This document shows positions 1-7,376 of a stretch of DNA of 24,285 nt, in pieces. The translations under genes and the position numbers were made by a program. Position 1 is the stretch's first letter. Each line of letters starts with the position of its first letter. The notes under the pieces are model-generated. The model had not been told where the DNA came from, did not search any database, and saw only the letters and a list, made by a program, of their open reading frames with translations. The stretch comes from an uncultured Muribaculaceae bacterium (GTDB lineage Bacteria > Bacteroidota > Bacteroidia > Bacteroidales > Muribaculaceae), in contig CAKTOT010000025.1 in assembly GCA_934590135.1 (NCBI GenBank), forward strand, positions 1-24,285, written 5' to 3'.

Positions 1-1098
1 GGTACCGCGCATATCCGCGCCGTTGAAATTGGCATCGCTGACCACTTCGGGCGTATATTCTTCTACATTTGCCGGGAACGATAGGGCGGGTGCCGACAGT
101 GCTTTGATATTGCCGGTGCCGTTGATGTTGAGGGTATATGTAAGAGCCTCATTGGTGCGTGGATGCGCCGGGGCAATGTCTGTAGTGGCAGTGAAGTGTC
201 CTACCGCGCCGTCAAAGCCATCTGGCGCCGGTTGCGGAAGGTCTTCAACACTTACCGAAATCCGGTTGGAGGTTGTTGTGATATTTTGTTCGATAGGACG
301 ATAAGTAACAAAGAATCCGTTAGTTATCGGTTCGTAAGTCTCGAGTGTCACGTCATATCGACCGGAGTTGATGGTCAGTGTTCCTGCTTTCTGAGGATAA
401 AGCAGGCATTTCTTCAGCACCGCGGAGTAATAGTTTTCGCCGCGAAAATGTTCCATCTGAGCCTCGTTGCTGCCCACGGGCAACTCTTCGGATATAAATC
501 CGTCGAATTGAGGTAGTGTGGTAGCTCGGAAGGATGTGATATTATGTTTGGTATACACCTTAATGGTTGCAATGACAGCCTCTCCTTTCCATAGATGCTT
601 CTTGGACATATTGACCGTGACGATGAGATCGCTCGGTGACACTTTGCCTGCGCGTGGCGCTGAGGCTGCCGGTGCCGGCATCGAAGACGAGCCGGATTGA
701 CTTTGCTGCGAGCTTCGATCCGGCGGAAGTATGGTAAGTCTTTTGGCTTGGGTCCGCATATTGCCTACGCTGACAGCCGGGATAGTCACTGTTGATGCTT
801 TTTCGGCCTTATATAAATAGGTGTATTGGCGTTGTATTGAGGACTCGACACGACCATTGATGATAGTCGTGCTTTGCATTGTCGAGACCCCGGGACGCGA
901 GGCATTAAAAATCTTGCAATTAGGTATTTCGGGAGCGTTTCGCACTACTGCATCGCTATTGTTGACAGAGATGGTGACGCTGAAACGGTTGCCTTGAATG
1001 ACCGTAGCCGGAGCCTCTATCGAAACCGATTGGGCGGTCGCGATGTATGACACAGCGGCTATAGCCACAAGGATTATGTAGTATCTTAATGCGGACAT
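1..1098 (-). CDS. batD: BatD, oxygen-tolerance family protein (N-terminal part, cut by window edge)
   Basis: The minus-strand frame from the ATG at 1098 stays open to the window edge, giving 366 residues and no stop, so the C-terminal part lies outside. Residues 1-22 form a signal peptide (hydrophobic run, then ATAQS). The mature part begins with a beta-rich domain (VSIEAPATVIQGNRFSVTIS) typical of BatD, followed by a Ser/Ala/Pro-rich linker near residues 128-150 and a second beta-rich domain starting near SPSDLIVTVNMSKK. BatD proteins are inner-membrane-anchored periplasmic proteins; the transmembrane helix is expected in the missing part. It starts 26 nt after the batC stop, as the last visible gene of the Bat operon. 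The identification rests on the N-terminal domain plus operon position. batE may follow outside the window. Confidence 0.85.
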   Translation of the reverse strand, partial: MSALRYYIILVAIAAVSYIATAQSVSIEAPATVIQGNRFSVTISVNNSDAVVRNAPEIPNCKIFNASRPGVSTMQSTTIINGRVESSIQRQYTYLYKAEKASTVTIPAVSVGNMRTQAKRLTILPPDRSSQQSQSGSSSMPAPAASAPRAGKVSPSDLIVTVNMSKKHLWKGEAVIATIKVYTKHNITSFRATTLPQFDGFISEELPVGSNEAQMEHFRGENYYSAVLKKCLLYPQKAGTLTINSGRYDVTLETYEPITNGFFVTYRPIEQNITTTSNRISVSVEDLPQPAPDGFDGAVGHFTATTDIAPAHPRTNEALTYTLNINGTGNIKALSAPALSFPANVEEYTPEVVSDANFNGADMRGT

Positions 1099-1124
1099 AG
1101 TGTACTCAGTTGTTGGATATGCTT

Positions 1125-1946
1125 TTACCAGGGCTTATCAGTAGTTCGACGGCCGTAGCCTTGGTGCTGTTCCCGGTTTTTGCGAGTTTTGTTCTCTTTG
1201 TTCTGCACTGCATTGAGTATCTGTTGTGAGGACTGACTCGGCTTTTGTTGTTGTTGCTGTTGTTGTTGCTGTTGTTGTTGCTTTTGCTGCTGCTTGTCCT
1301 TATTTTTATCCTTGTTGTCGTTGCCTCCACCGCCGCCTTGACTTTCCGGGGGAAGCTTGAGCTGGGCTATACGCAAATTTTGCAGCGCTTTGATATTTGT
1401 GGGGTTGCGTCGGAGTATTGCTTTGTAATTTGATATTGCTTGCTTGTAGCTTTGGGTTGATACTTGTGAGAGCGAATCGGCCAATTGGTTAGATGTTCTG
1501 CCATCCGAGGGCGCTCCCATATTGATGTCTGCACGGCGCAAGGAGTCTGCCAGGTCCTTGAGGTAATCGCCTATCAAAACTGCATCGTTACCCAGATTGT
1601 ATATGGCTTTTTCGCTGATGTTTGGGTCGGATGCGGTTTTGCCCAAATTGGCAAGGGTCAGGCGAGCTTCGCGTAGCTTGGTTGTATCGGCGGTAGTAGC
1701 GCCCATTATTGTTGCCATCGCCTTGTCGTACTTTGCCGCTTCGGAGGATGGATTGGCCTTCAGGGCTTTATCGTAGTCCTTAACGGCATCGGCATAATGC
1801 TCTTTTTTGTATTTTTCGTTGCCGTCTTTGATTGCGTTTCGTTCGGCTTTATTAGACATATCAGACGAGCATGAAGCTAAGAGAGCTGTTGCGATTGCCA
1901 GTATGAATGCCGGCGTGATTATGTGAGCGTGTTTTATCAGCGTCAT
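1125..1946 (-). CDS. batC: BatC, TPR lipoprotein with polyglutamine tract
   Basis: A 273-residue protein with a lipoprotein signal (lipobox LLASC, Cys26), so probably membrane-anchored in the periplasm. Residues about 34-75 (KYKKEHYADAVKDYDKALK) and 160-195 (YKQAISNYKAILRRNPTNIK) are TPR units, which mediate protein-protein contacts. The C-terminal third is low complexity: a Gly run near 204-208, charged Asn/Asp/Lys, then QQQK and twelve consecutive Gln, and a basic tail. The family role is as the TPR scaffold of the Bat complex. The start at 1946 lies 7 nt after the batB stop at 1954. Upstream, TAATG at the batB stop offers an out-of-frame ATG, so 1946 is preferred. The Gln tract is a direct 12-bp DNA repeat and could vary in length between strains. 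Confidence 0.88.
   Translation of the reverse strand: MTLIKHAHIITPAFILAIATALLASCSSDMSNKAERNAIKDGNEKYKKEHYADAVKDYDKALKANPSSEAAKYDKAMATIMGATTADTTKLREARLTLANLGKTASDPNISEKAIYNLGNDAVLIGDYLKDLADSLRRADINMGAPSDGRTSNQLADSLSQVSTQSYKQAISNYKAILRRNPTNIKALQNLRIAQLKLPPESQGGGGGNDNKDKNKDKQQQKQQQQQQQQQQQQKPSQSSQQILNAVQNKENKTRKNREQHQGYGRRTTDKPW
1242..1295 (-). repeat. Coding microsatellite (polyGln tract of BatC)
   Basis: On the minus strand the region 1280-1245 is three copies of a 12-bp unit made of CAA codons with CAG in every fourth place; the last unit ends in CAA. It encodes 12 Gln. It is flanked by AAG (Lys) codons and a further CAG CAG CAA. All units are multiples of three, so slippage changes the Gln count without breaking the frame. 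Confidence 0.9.
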
Positions 1947-1953
1947 GAGTGCA

Positions 1954-3015
1954 TTATCCTTTTTTCTTTTCAGAGCCGTTCTTTTTGTTCAGTTCGGCAA
2001 AGAAGTGTATATGTTTTAGCCAAGAAGTCTTTCGTTCGAGTAGTAGAATGTCGCAGATCAATAGGGCGAGAGCTAACCATGCGAACAGGGGGAACTGTTC
2101 GGCGCTGTTCTTATATTTTACGGTACCGAAGTCTGACTTCTGGAGATTGTCAAGTTGTTGTACGAGTTTGTCCAATGCGTCTGTATTGGAGCCGTTGACG
2201 TATATGCCTTTTCCGGCTTTGGCTATTTCTTTGGCTGCATTTTCGTTGACGGCAGTGAGGACTTCTTTGCCCTCGTTGTCCGTGAGGTATCCGCTACCGA
2301 TGGGTATACGTGCGCCCTTAGATGTCCCGACGCCGATTACGTTGACTTGTATCCCGCTATCTACTACGGCTTTGGTCGCATCGATGGCGTTGCCGTCGTG
2401 ATCTTCGGCATCGGTGAGCAGGATTATGCATTTTTTGACGTCTTTTTTGTTGCTGAAGCACTTTTTGCTTAGATCTATGGCTTCGCTGATGGATGTACCT
2501 TGATAGGGCATCAATGATGGATCAAGGTCATTGAGGATGAGTTTGGCCGAGTAAAAATCCGTTGTCAACGGTAGTTTGACTTTTGCATCACCGGCAAAAA
2601 CCACGAGCCCGACTTTGTCGTTTCCGAGGCGGTCTGTAAGTTTTTCAAGTAGGAGCTTGGCGCGTTTCAATCTCGAAATGCTTTTAGGATCGTCAGTGGA
2701 GGCGGCAAGCATTGAGCGTGAGGCATCAAAAGCTATCATAACTTCGATGCCGCGTTTGCTGTCTGTCTGTTCGGTTTCGCCAAATCGCGGACGGGCCAAT
2801 ATAATGACTACTGCTGCGAGAGCTATTAGTTGTAGCGTGATTTTGAGGCCGGTTTTGTAGTGTGATGCATCCGGCATTAGGGGAGCCAGTGTCGATGGGT
2901 TGCCGAAGCGTGCAATCTTGCGTCGGCGAGACAATTTGGCAAGCCAGTACAAGAAGTACACTATCGGTATCGATACCAGCAATATCAATAATATGGGATT
3001 GGCAAAGTCTAACAT
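1954..3015 (-). CDS. batB: BatB, membrane-anchored von Willebrand A domain protein
   Basis: A 353-residue protein with the BatA/BatB layout: an N-terminal transmembrane helix at about 7-25, a second at about 58-74 ending in ILARPRFG, a vWA domain from about 90 to 290, and a C-terminal helix near 310-328 followed by a Lys-rich tail. The MIDAS motif is intact as DASRS (97-101), with LTDAED supplying the later Asp. The metal site implies divalent-cation-dependent protein binding. It follows batA by 62 nt and precedes batC by 7 nt. The family is linked to aerotolerance and envelope stress in Bacteroides fragilis and Leptospira, but its biochemical role is poorly defined. The A/B assignment comes from gene order (second vWA gene). 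Confidence 0.9.
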   Translation of the reverse strand: MLDFANPILLILLVSIPIVYFLYWLAKLSRRRKIARFGNPSTLAPLMPDASHYKTGLKITLQLIALAAVVIILARPRFGETEQTDSKRGIEVMIAFDASRSMLAASTDDPKSISRLKRAKLLLEKLTDRLGNDKVGLVVFAGDAKVKLPLTTDFYSAKLILNDLDPSLMPYQGTSISEAIDLSKKCFSNKKDVKKCIILLTDAEDHDGNAIDATKAVVDSGIQVNVIGVGTSKGARIPIGSGYLTDNEGKEVLTAVNENAAKEIAKAGKGIYVNGSNTDALDKLVQQLDNLQKSDFGTVKYKNSAEQFPLFAWLALALLICDILLLERKTSWLKHIHFFAELNKKNGSEKKKG

Positions 3016-3077
3016 TTTCTATAAGATATTCGAGGAGTATACGGTTTTTGTCGTTGGTCCGGGAAAAAACGTTCTTA

Positions 3078-4070
3078 CTAAGGGACTGTGCGGAATACGG
3101 TGTATCTCAAGACAAGCTCGAGAGCCAAAAGTCCGAAGAGCAACCATCCCCACGCAGCAAAGTCGTCTTCGGTGTGGCTGAATTGGCGGATGCTCATGTG
3201 CGTTTTTTCCAAACGGTCGATTTCGTTGAAGATATTTGATAGGGTTTTGTTGTCTGTTGCACGGAAATATTTTCCGTTGGTATGTGTGGCGATGGACTGA
3301 AGTGTAGCCTCATCGATGACAACTTGCTGCATCTCATATTGCATTCGGCCTAAGGCGTCAATGCTTACTGGTGTAAGTGCTCGACCGCGTGTTCCGACAG
3401 CTATGGGATACACTTTGATTTTGCGTTCCTGAGCCACTGAGGCGGCATCCGAGGGTGTTACGACTCCTGTGTTGTTTGAACCATCGGTGAGTAGTATCAC
3501 GCTTTTGCTCTTGGCTTTACCATCTATAAGTCTGGATATTGAAGTGGCGAGTCCGTCACCGATGGCGGTGCCGTCTTCGAGCATTTCGGGTTTGATACCT
3601 TCTATATAGTTAATGAGAGCCGAATGATCCATAGTCAATGGAATGCCAGTCAGGCTTTCGCCGGCAAAGACAACTACGCCGATGTTGTCGTTGGGACGCC
3701 CTGTAATGAATTTTTGGGCCATCTTCTTGGCGGCTTCCATACGATTGGGCTTGAGATCCTGAGCAAGCATACTGGAAGAGACGTCGAGGGCAATGACGAT
3801 ATCGGTTCCTTCGGTATCTGTTGTACGCCAGCTGTCGCTCAACTGAGGTCGGGCGAGGATGACTATCAGACAAGATATTGCCCCAAGCCTCAGGGCAAAC
3901 AATAGATGTCGCAGGCGTGCACGCCATGGTGTAGGCGTATTAGCATAAGGGGCAGTGGTGGATACGCCCATGGTTGGGCGGGCGTTTCGTGCCGTATACA
4001 CGTATCTTGCAATAAGCAAGGCTAAGACAATGGGTATCAGCCATAGTAAATGCGGATGAGCAAACTGCAT
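3078..4070 (-). CDS. batA: BatA, membrane-anchored von Willebrand A domain protein
   Basis: A 330-residue protein with N-terminal membrane helices at about 8-25 and 55-73 (ending ILARPQLS), a vWA domain from about 88 to 285, and a C-terminal helix at about 308-327. The MIDAS motif is DVSSS (96-100), with a later LLTDGSNNTG loop, so the metal site looks intact. The PLTMDHSAL loop matches BatB's PLTTDFYSA loop; the two are paralogues with the same layout. Its start lies 9 nt after the stop of the DUF4381-like gene, which suggests translational coupling. The predicted topology places the vWA domain between membrane helices. It probably works with the MoxR ATPase encoded first in the operon (family knowledge). 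Confidence 0.9.
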   Translation of the reverse strand: MQFAHPHLLWLIPIVLALLIARYVYTARNARPTMGVSTTAPYANTPTPWRARLRHLLFALRLGAISCLIVILARPQLSDSWRTTDTEGTDIVIALDVSSSMLAQDLKPNRMEAAKKMAQKFITGRPNDNIGVVVFAGESLTGIPLTMDHSALINYIEGIKPEMLEDGTAIGDGLATSISRLIDGKAKSKSVILLTDGSNNTGVVTPSDAASVAQERKIKVYPIAVGTRGRALTPVSIDALGRMQYEMQQVVIDEATLQSIATHTNGKYFRATDNKTLSNIFNEIDRLEKTHMSIRQFSHTEDDFAAWGWLLFGLLALELVLRYTVFRTVP

Positions 4071-4079
4071 GACGGTATT

Positions 4080-5150
4080 TTAGCTTTTTCGTTTTGTGTT
4101 CGTTGTTTTAGGGCTTTCGCTGTCTTTAGCGGCTGTTTTGCCCTTGGCGTTTTCGTCAACTTCGGGCAAGGGACGGGTAGTGGATACAAAGTCGCTTACG
4201 GCGTTGAACGAGCGGATATTTTCTGAAATATCGGGACGTTGACGAGCAAATTTCACGAAGTCGGCTGTGCGAAATACCGGGCCGAGAGCATCGATGAAAT
4301 GCTTGAGCGTGTCTTCGGCGGACATTGCTTCGAGAATTTGTGTTGTGGTCATTTCGCGTGCATTGATGCCGAAACGTCCGTCAATATATTGACGCAGGAT
4401 GTCCGTGAGTTCGGTGTAGTATTCTTTGTCATGACCGCTTTCGGCAAGGTGTCGCGACTTTAGATGTGTAAGGCGTTTGACTGCCAATTCGTATGGCGGA
4501 ATTATCTTCTTGTGCGGAAGCAGAGTCGGGCCATTCTTCTTGTACAGGAGGAATATAACGACGCCGAGGGCGATGACAAGCAGTGCCAGTAGTGGCCAGT
4601 ACCACCATTCCGGGATAAAGTCATACCATCTTCCCTGAATGGAAACAACGCCTTCAAAGGGATTGATGAGAAGGGAGTCTTTCATCACCTTCGGCATATC
4701 CGGCTCAAGGACTTTGAGCGTCACTATTTCCGAATCAATGGTGTCGGCACCATTGACAAATCTGAATGGTCCTATGCTCTGAGTGCCCGGTTCGAATGGC
4801 TGGATAAGGTATGTATATATTACCTGAATGCGACCATTGCCGATGTCCGTTGAGTCGACTGAAGTTTCGCGTACTTCCACTTTATTAAGCGTGTATACGC
4901 CTTGGTCGTCTTGTTGCACCTGATCCATCATCAGGCCGTAATGCCCGTTTTTGAGCACTTCGACACGGATGTTGGTGCGGTCGCCCATAGTCAATGTGGT
5001 CGAATCTATTTTTGCCGATATTGTGACGGGTGCGGCTGCTTCGCTTGGCTGTTGGGCAAAAGCTCCGGATGTAAAAAACACCAGCGCAAGGGCGGTGGCA
5101 GTCTTTAGAGCCGACAGTTTGATCGAAGCTTTTAATGTATGTATATTCAT
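4080..5150 (-). CDS. DUF4381-like membrane protein of the Bat operon
   Basis: The reading frame opens at 5330, inside the DUF58 gene. The ATG at 5150 is chosen because it follows the DUF58 stop by 40 nt and starts a good signal peptide (residues 1-32, cut near GAFA-QQ). The 356-residue protein has a BatD-like beta-rich periplasmic domain (about 42-150), a transmembrane helix (about 183-203, following PEWWYW), and a cytoplasmic helical domain (PPYELAVKRLTHLKSRHL to about 320) resembling DUF4381. It ends in a Lys/Thr-rich tail. Homologues occur between DUF58 and batA in Bacteroidetes Bat operons and are often annotated as hypothetical or BatD-like. Its exact role is unknown. Position and topology suggest it links the cytoplasmic MoxR/DUF58 pair to periplasmic parts of the complex (inference). 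Confidence 0.75.
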   Translation of the reverse strand: MNIHTLKASIKLSALKTATALALVFFTSGAFAQQPSEAAAPVTISAKIDSTTLTMGDRTNIRVEVLKNGHYGLMMDQVQQDDQGVYTLNKVEVRETSVDSTDIGNGRIQVIYTYLIQPFEPGTQSIGPFRFVNGADTIDSEIVTLKVLEPDMPKVMKDSLLINPFEGVVSIQGRWYDFIPEWWYWPLLALLVIALGVVIFLLYKKNGPTLLPHKKIIPPYELAVKRLTHLKSRHLAESGHDKEYYTELTDILRQYIDGRFGINAREMTTTQILEAMSAEDTLKHFIDALGPVFRTADFVKFARQRPDISENIRSFNAVSDFVSTTRPLPEVDENAKGKTAAKDSESPKTTNTKRKS

Positions 5151-5190
5151 ATATTTGTGTACAATGTGTCGGACAAATGGTTGTTGGCCG

Positions 5191-6066
5191 TTAGCCCCGT
5201 CCGCGGTTTTTGAACAAGCCCATAAGTGCGCGGACATAGTCTTCATCCGTGGCCACGGATATAAAGTCCACACGTGCCGAGCGTAGTGTCTCGGCCATAC
5301 GTTGCTGGTTGGTATACCAATGTTTATCATAGATTTGGCGCGCGTGCCGGCTGGATGTATCCACCCAGCGGGTTCGCCCTGTTTCGAGGTCTGCCAGGCG
5401 AATGAGACCTACGTCAGGCATCTGTGCGTCACGTTTGTCGTATACTTGTATGGCCATAAGATCATGGCGATTACGTGCTATTTGCAGAGCCTGCTTATAG
5501 TCAGTGCTGTCTATGAAGTCCGAGATGAGGAATGCTGTGCAAGCGCGTTTTGAGGCATTGGCAAAATACTTTACCGCGCCTTCGATGTCTGTTTTGTTGT
5601 GTTTGGGACTGAAGTCTATAAGCTCGCGGATAATCAGCAGGATTTGTTTTTTGCCTTTAGCCGGCGGAATATACTTCTCAATTCGGTCGGTAAAAAATAT
5701 GGCTCCTATTTTGTCGTTGTTTTGTGTGGCCGAGAATGCCAATGTGGCCGATATTTCGGCAATGATGTCGCGCTTTTGCGAACCTACAGCGCCAAAAGCA
5801 CCGCTACCCGACATATCAATGAGCAGCATCACCGTCAATTCCCTCTCTTCCTGATAAACCTTCACGTAAGGTTTGTTGTGCCGTGCGGTGACGTTCCAGT
5901 CGATGTCTCGGATGTCATCGCCGTATTGGTACTCGCGCACTTCGCTGAACATCATGCCGCGGCCTTTGAAGGCCGAATGATATTCGCCTGCAAAGATGTT
6001 TTGCGACAGTCCGCGAGTCTTGATTTCGATTTTGCGGACCTTTTTTAGAAGTTCTTTCGAGTCCAT
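5191..6066 (-). CDS. DUF58 domain protein (vWA-like), Bat operon
   Basis: A 291-residue soluble protein. The DUF58 signature is clear: GRGMMFSEVREYQYGDDIRD at about 35-54, followed by IDWNVTARHNKPYVKVYQEE. The C-terminal half is a vWA-like fold with LLIDMSGSG (81-89), giving an intact DxSxS metal site at 84-88. No signal peptide or membrane helix is seen, so it is probably cytoplasmic. DUF58 genes almost always follow moxR, as here (33-nt gap), and are proposed MoxR partners or clients. The start ATG at 6066 gives the usual family length of about 290-300 residues. Confidence 0.9.
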   Translation of the reverse strand: MDSKELLKKVRKIEIKTRGLSQNIFAGEYHSAFKGRGMMFSEVREYQYGDDIRDIDWNVTARHNKPYVKVYQEERELTVMLLIDMSGSGAFGAVGSQKRDIIAEISATLAFSATQNNDKIGAIFFTDRIEKYIPPAKGKKQILLIIRELIDFSPKHNKTDIEGAVKYFANASKRACTAFLISDFIDSTDYKQALQIARNRHDLMAIQVYDKRDAQMPDVGLIRLADLETGRTRWVDTSSRHARQIYDKHWYTNQQRMAETLRSARVDFISVATDEDYVRALMGLFKNRGRG

Positions 6067-6099
6067 AATTCAGCGCGTTGAGCGATTGGTCGATAAGGG

Positions 6100-7095
6100 T
6101 TAGGGGACAAGAATTTTGTCAAGGATTTCGGTGATGATTTCGTCCGTGGAAATATTGTTTGCTTCGGCTTCGTATGTCACGCCGATGCGGTGGCGAAGGA
6201 TGTCGTGGCATACCGCGATAACGTCTTCGGGAATTACATAGCCGCGCTGGTGGATGAAAGCGTAGGCGCGAGCGGCGCGAGCCAGCGATATTGATGCACG
6301 AGGCGAGGCTCCGAAAGCGATAATGTCCGTCAGGTCGTTAAGACCATATTCGGCCGGAGTGCGGGTGGCATATACTATATCTACGATATAGCGTTCGATT
6401 TTTTCGTCTACGTATATCTGTTCGACCAGTTTTTGTGCATCAATGATTTCGGAGGGTTTGATGATGGGGCGTATTTCGCGGCTTTCGTTGGCGATATTCT
6501 GGCGAATTATTATACGTTCTTCTTCTTTGGAAGGGTAGCTTATGACGACTTTCATCAAGAAGCGGTCAACTTGTGCCTCGGGCAGAGGGTATGTACCTTC
6601 TTGCTCAATGGGGTTTTGTGTGGCCATTACCAAGAAAGGTTGGTCAAGACGGAAGGTGTTGTCGCCGATGGTGACTTGACGCTCTTGCATAGCTTCGAGC
6701 AGTGCACTTTGTACCTTTGCCGGGGCGCGGTTGATTTCGTCGGCGAGGACGAAGTTTGCAAATACCGGACCTTTTTTCACCTGGAATTGTTCGTTCTTGA
6801 CGCTGTACACCATAGTACCTATTACGTCGGCCGGGAGCAGGTCGGGAGTGAACTGTATGCGACTATATTTTGCATCTATAAGTTGAGACAATGTCTTAAT
6901 GGCGAGTGTCTTGGCAAGGCCGGGGACACCTTCGAGTAGTACGTGCCCGTTGGAGAGCAGGGCTATGATAAGTGATTCTATAAGATGCTTTTGTCCAACG
7001 ATTGTTTGGTTCATTCCCTCGGTAATGAGGTTGATGAAATCGCTTTTGCCCGCGACCATATCATTGAGTTCGCGGATGTTTACGGTGTCGCTCAT
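6100..7095 (-). CDS. moxR: MoxR-family AAA+ ATPase
   Basis: A 331-residue AAA+ ATPase. Walker A is GVPGLAKT (56-63), Walker B VLADE (116-120), sensor 1 lies in MATQNP (157-162), and the conserved LPEAQVDRF segment follows at 171-179. The lid domain carries GASPRASISLARAARAYA. MoxR ATPases are chaperone-like remodelling enzymes that act with vWA proteins, here DUF58, BatA and BatB encoded downstream. It is the first gene of the Bat operon and is preceded by a 281-bp intergenic region with a TAATTTTG promoter element and a strong hairpin. The start at 7095 gives a normal family length. Confidence 0.95.
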   Translation of the reverse strand: MSDTVNIRELNDMVAGKSDFINLITEGMNQTIVGQKHLIESLIIALLSNGHVLLEGVPGLAKTLAIKTLSQLIDAKYSRIQFTPDLLPADVIGTMVYSVKNEQFQVKKGPVFANFVLADEINRAPAKVQSALLEAMQERQVTIGDNTFRLDQPFLVMATQNPIEQEGTYPLPEAQVDRFLMKVVISYPSKEEERIIIRQNIANESREIRPIIKPSEIIDAQKLVEQIYVDEKIERYIVDIVYATRTPAEYGLNDLTDIIAFGASPRASISLARAARAYAFIHQRGYVIPEDVIAVCHDILRHRIGVTYEAEANNISTDEIITEILDKILVP

Positions 7096-7138
7096 AAAAC
7101 TGGTATCTGTAAGTTTGGTCTATATATTCGATAAGTGC

Positions 7139-7171
7139 AGTAGCCAAATCCGTTTTTGGGATTTGGCTACT
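7139..7171. other. Perfect 13-bp inverted repeat (hairpin) in the moxR leader
   Basis: AGTAGCCAAATCC at 7139-7151 is perfectly complementary to GGATTTGGCTACT at 7159-7171, with a 7-nt loop. No T-run follows on either strand, so it is not an intrinsic terminator. It lies directly downstream of the TAATTTTG element, so the predicted moxR transcript would begin within the first arm. It could be a stabilising 5' stem-loop or a regulator site over the start of transcription. Confidence 0.8.
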
Positions 7172-7376
7172 ACAAAATTACGTATTACGGCCTATCTGCC
7201 GAGATGCAATGTGTTAAAAGATTTTATTAAACGTTTAACTCATAAAAACCTTAACCTTTTTTAGGATATTTGCATCATAGTGTTACTAATATTCACATGC
7301 TAAATGCTTAGTGTGATGTGTTCCGTGAATGTTTGGCGCATATGCCGAGAGTTGATGTCGCGAAGGTGTGTATGCG
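7172..7376. other. AT-rich intergenic region between murF-alr and moxR
   Basis: The full gap is 7096-7376. Besides the promoter element and hairpin it holds a 12-bp palindrome TTAAACGTTTAA (7227-7238), a run AACCTTAACCTT before a T-tract near 7248-7262, and an imperfect stem at 7293-7316 (TCACA/TGTGA and CTAA/TTAG arms). I see no convincing intrinsic terminator for murF-alr and no ORF. Confidence 0.6.
7173..7180 (-). promoter_or_regulatory. Candidate -7 element for the Bat operon
   Basis: The minus strand reads TAATTTTG, a match to the Bacteroidetes TAnnTTTG -7 consensus. It predicts transcription starting near 7166-7168 and a leader of about 70 nt to the moxR ATG. No good -33 TTTG is seen at the usual spacing, so the call rests on the -7 element and its position. 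Confidence 0.55.

Noticed and set aside
1245..1433. Plus-strand polyleucine ORF
   Set aside because: It is the antisense of the CAA/CAG tract of batC and has no other protein features.
5151..5330. N-terminal extension of the DUF4381-like gene
   Set aside because: It would overlap the DUF58 gene by 140 bp, and the signal peptide begins only at the ATG at 5150.
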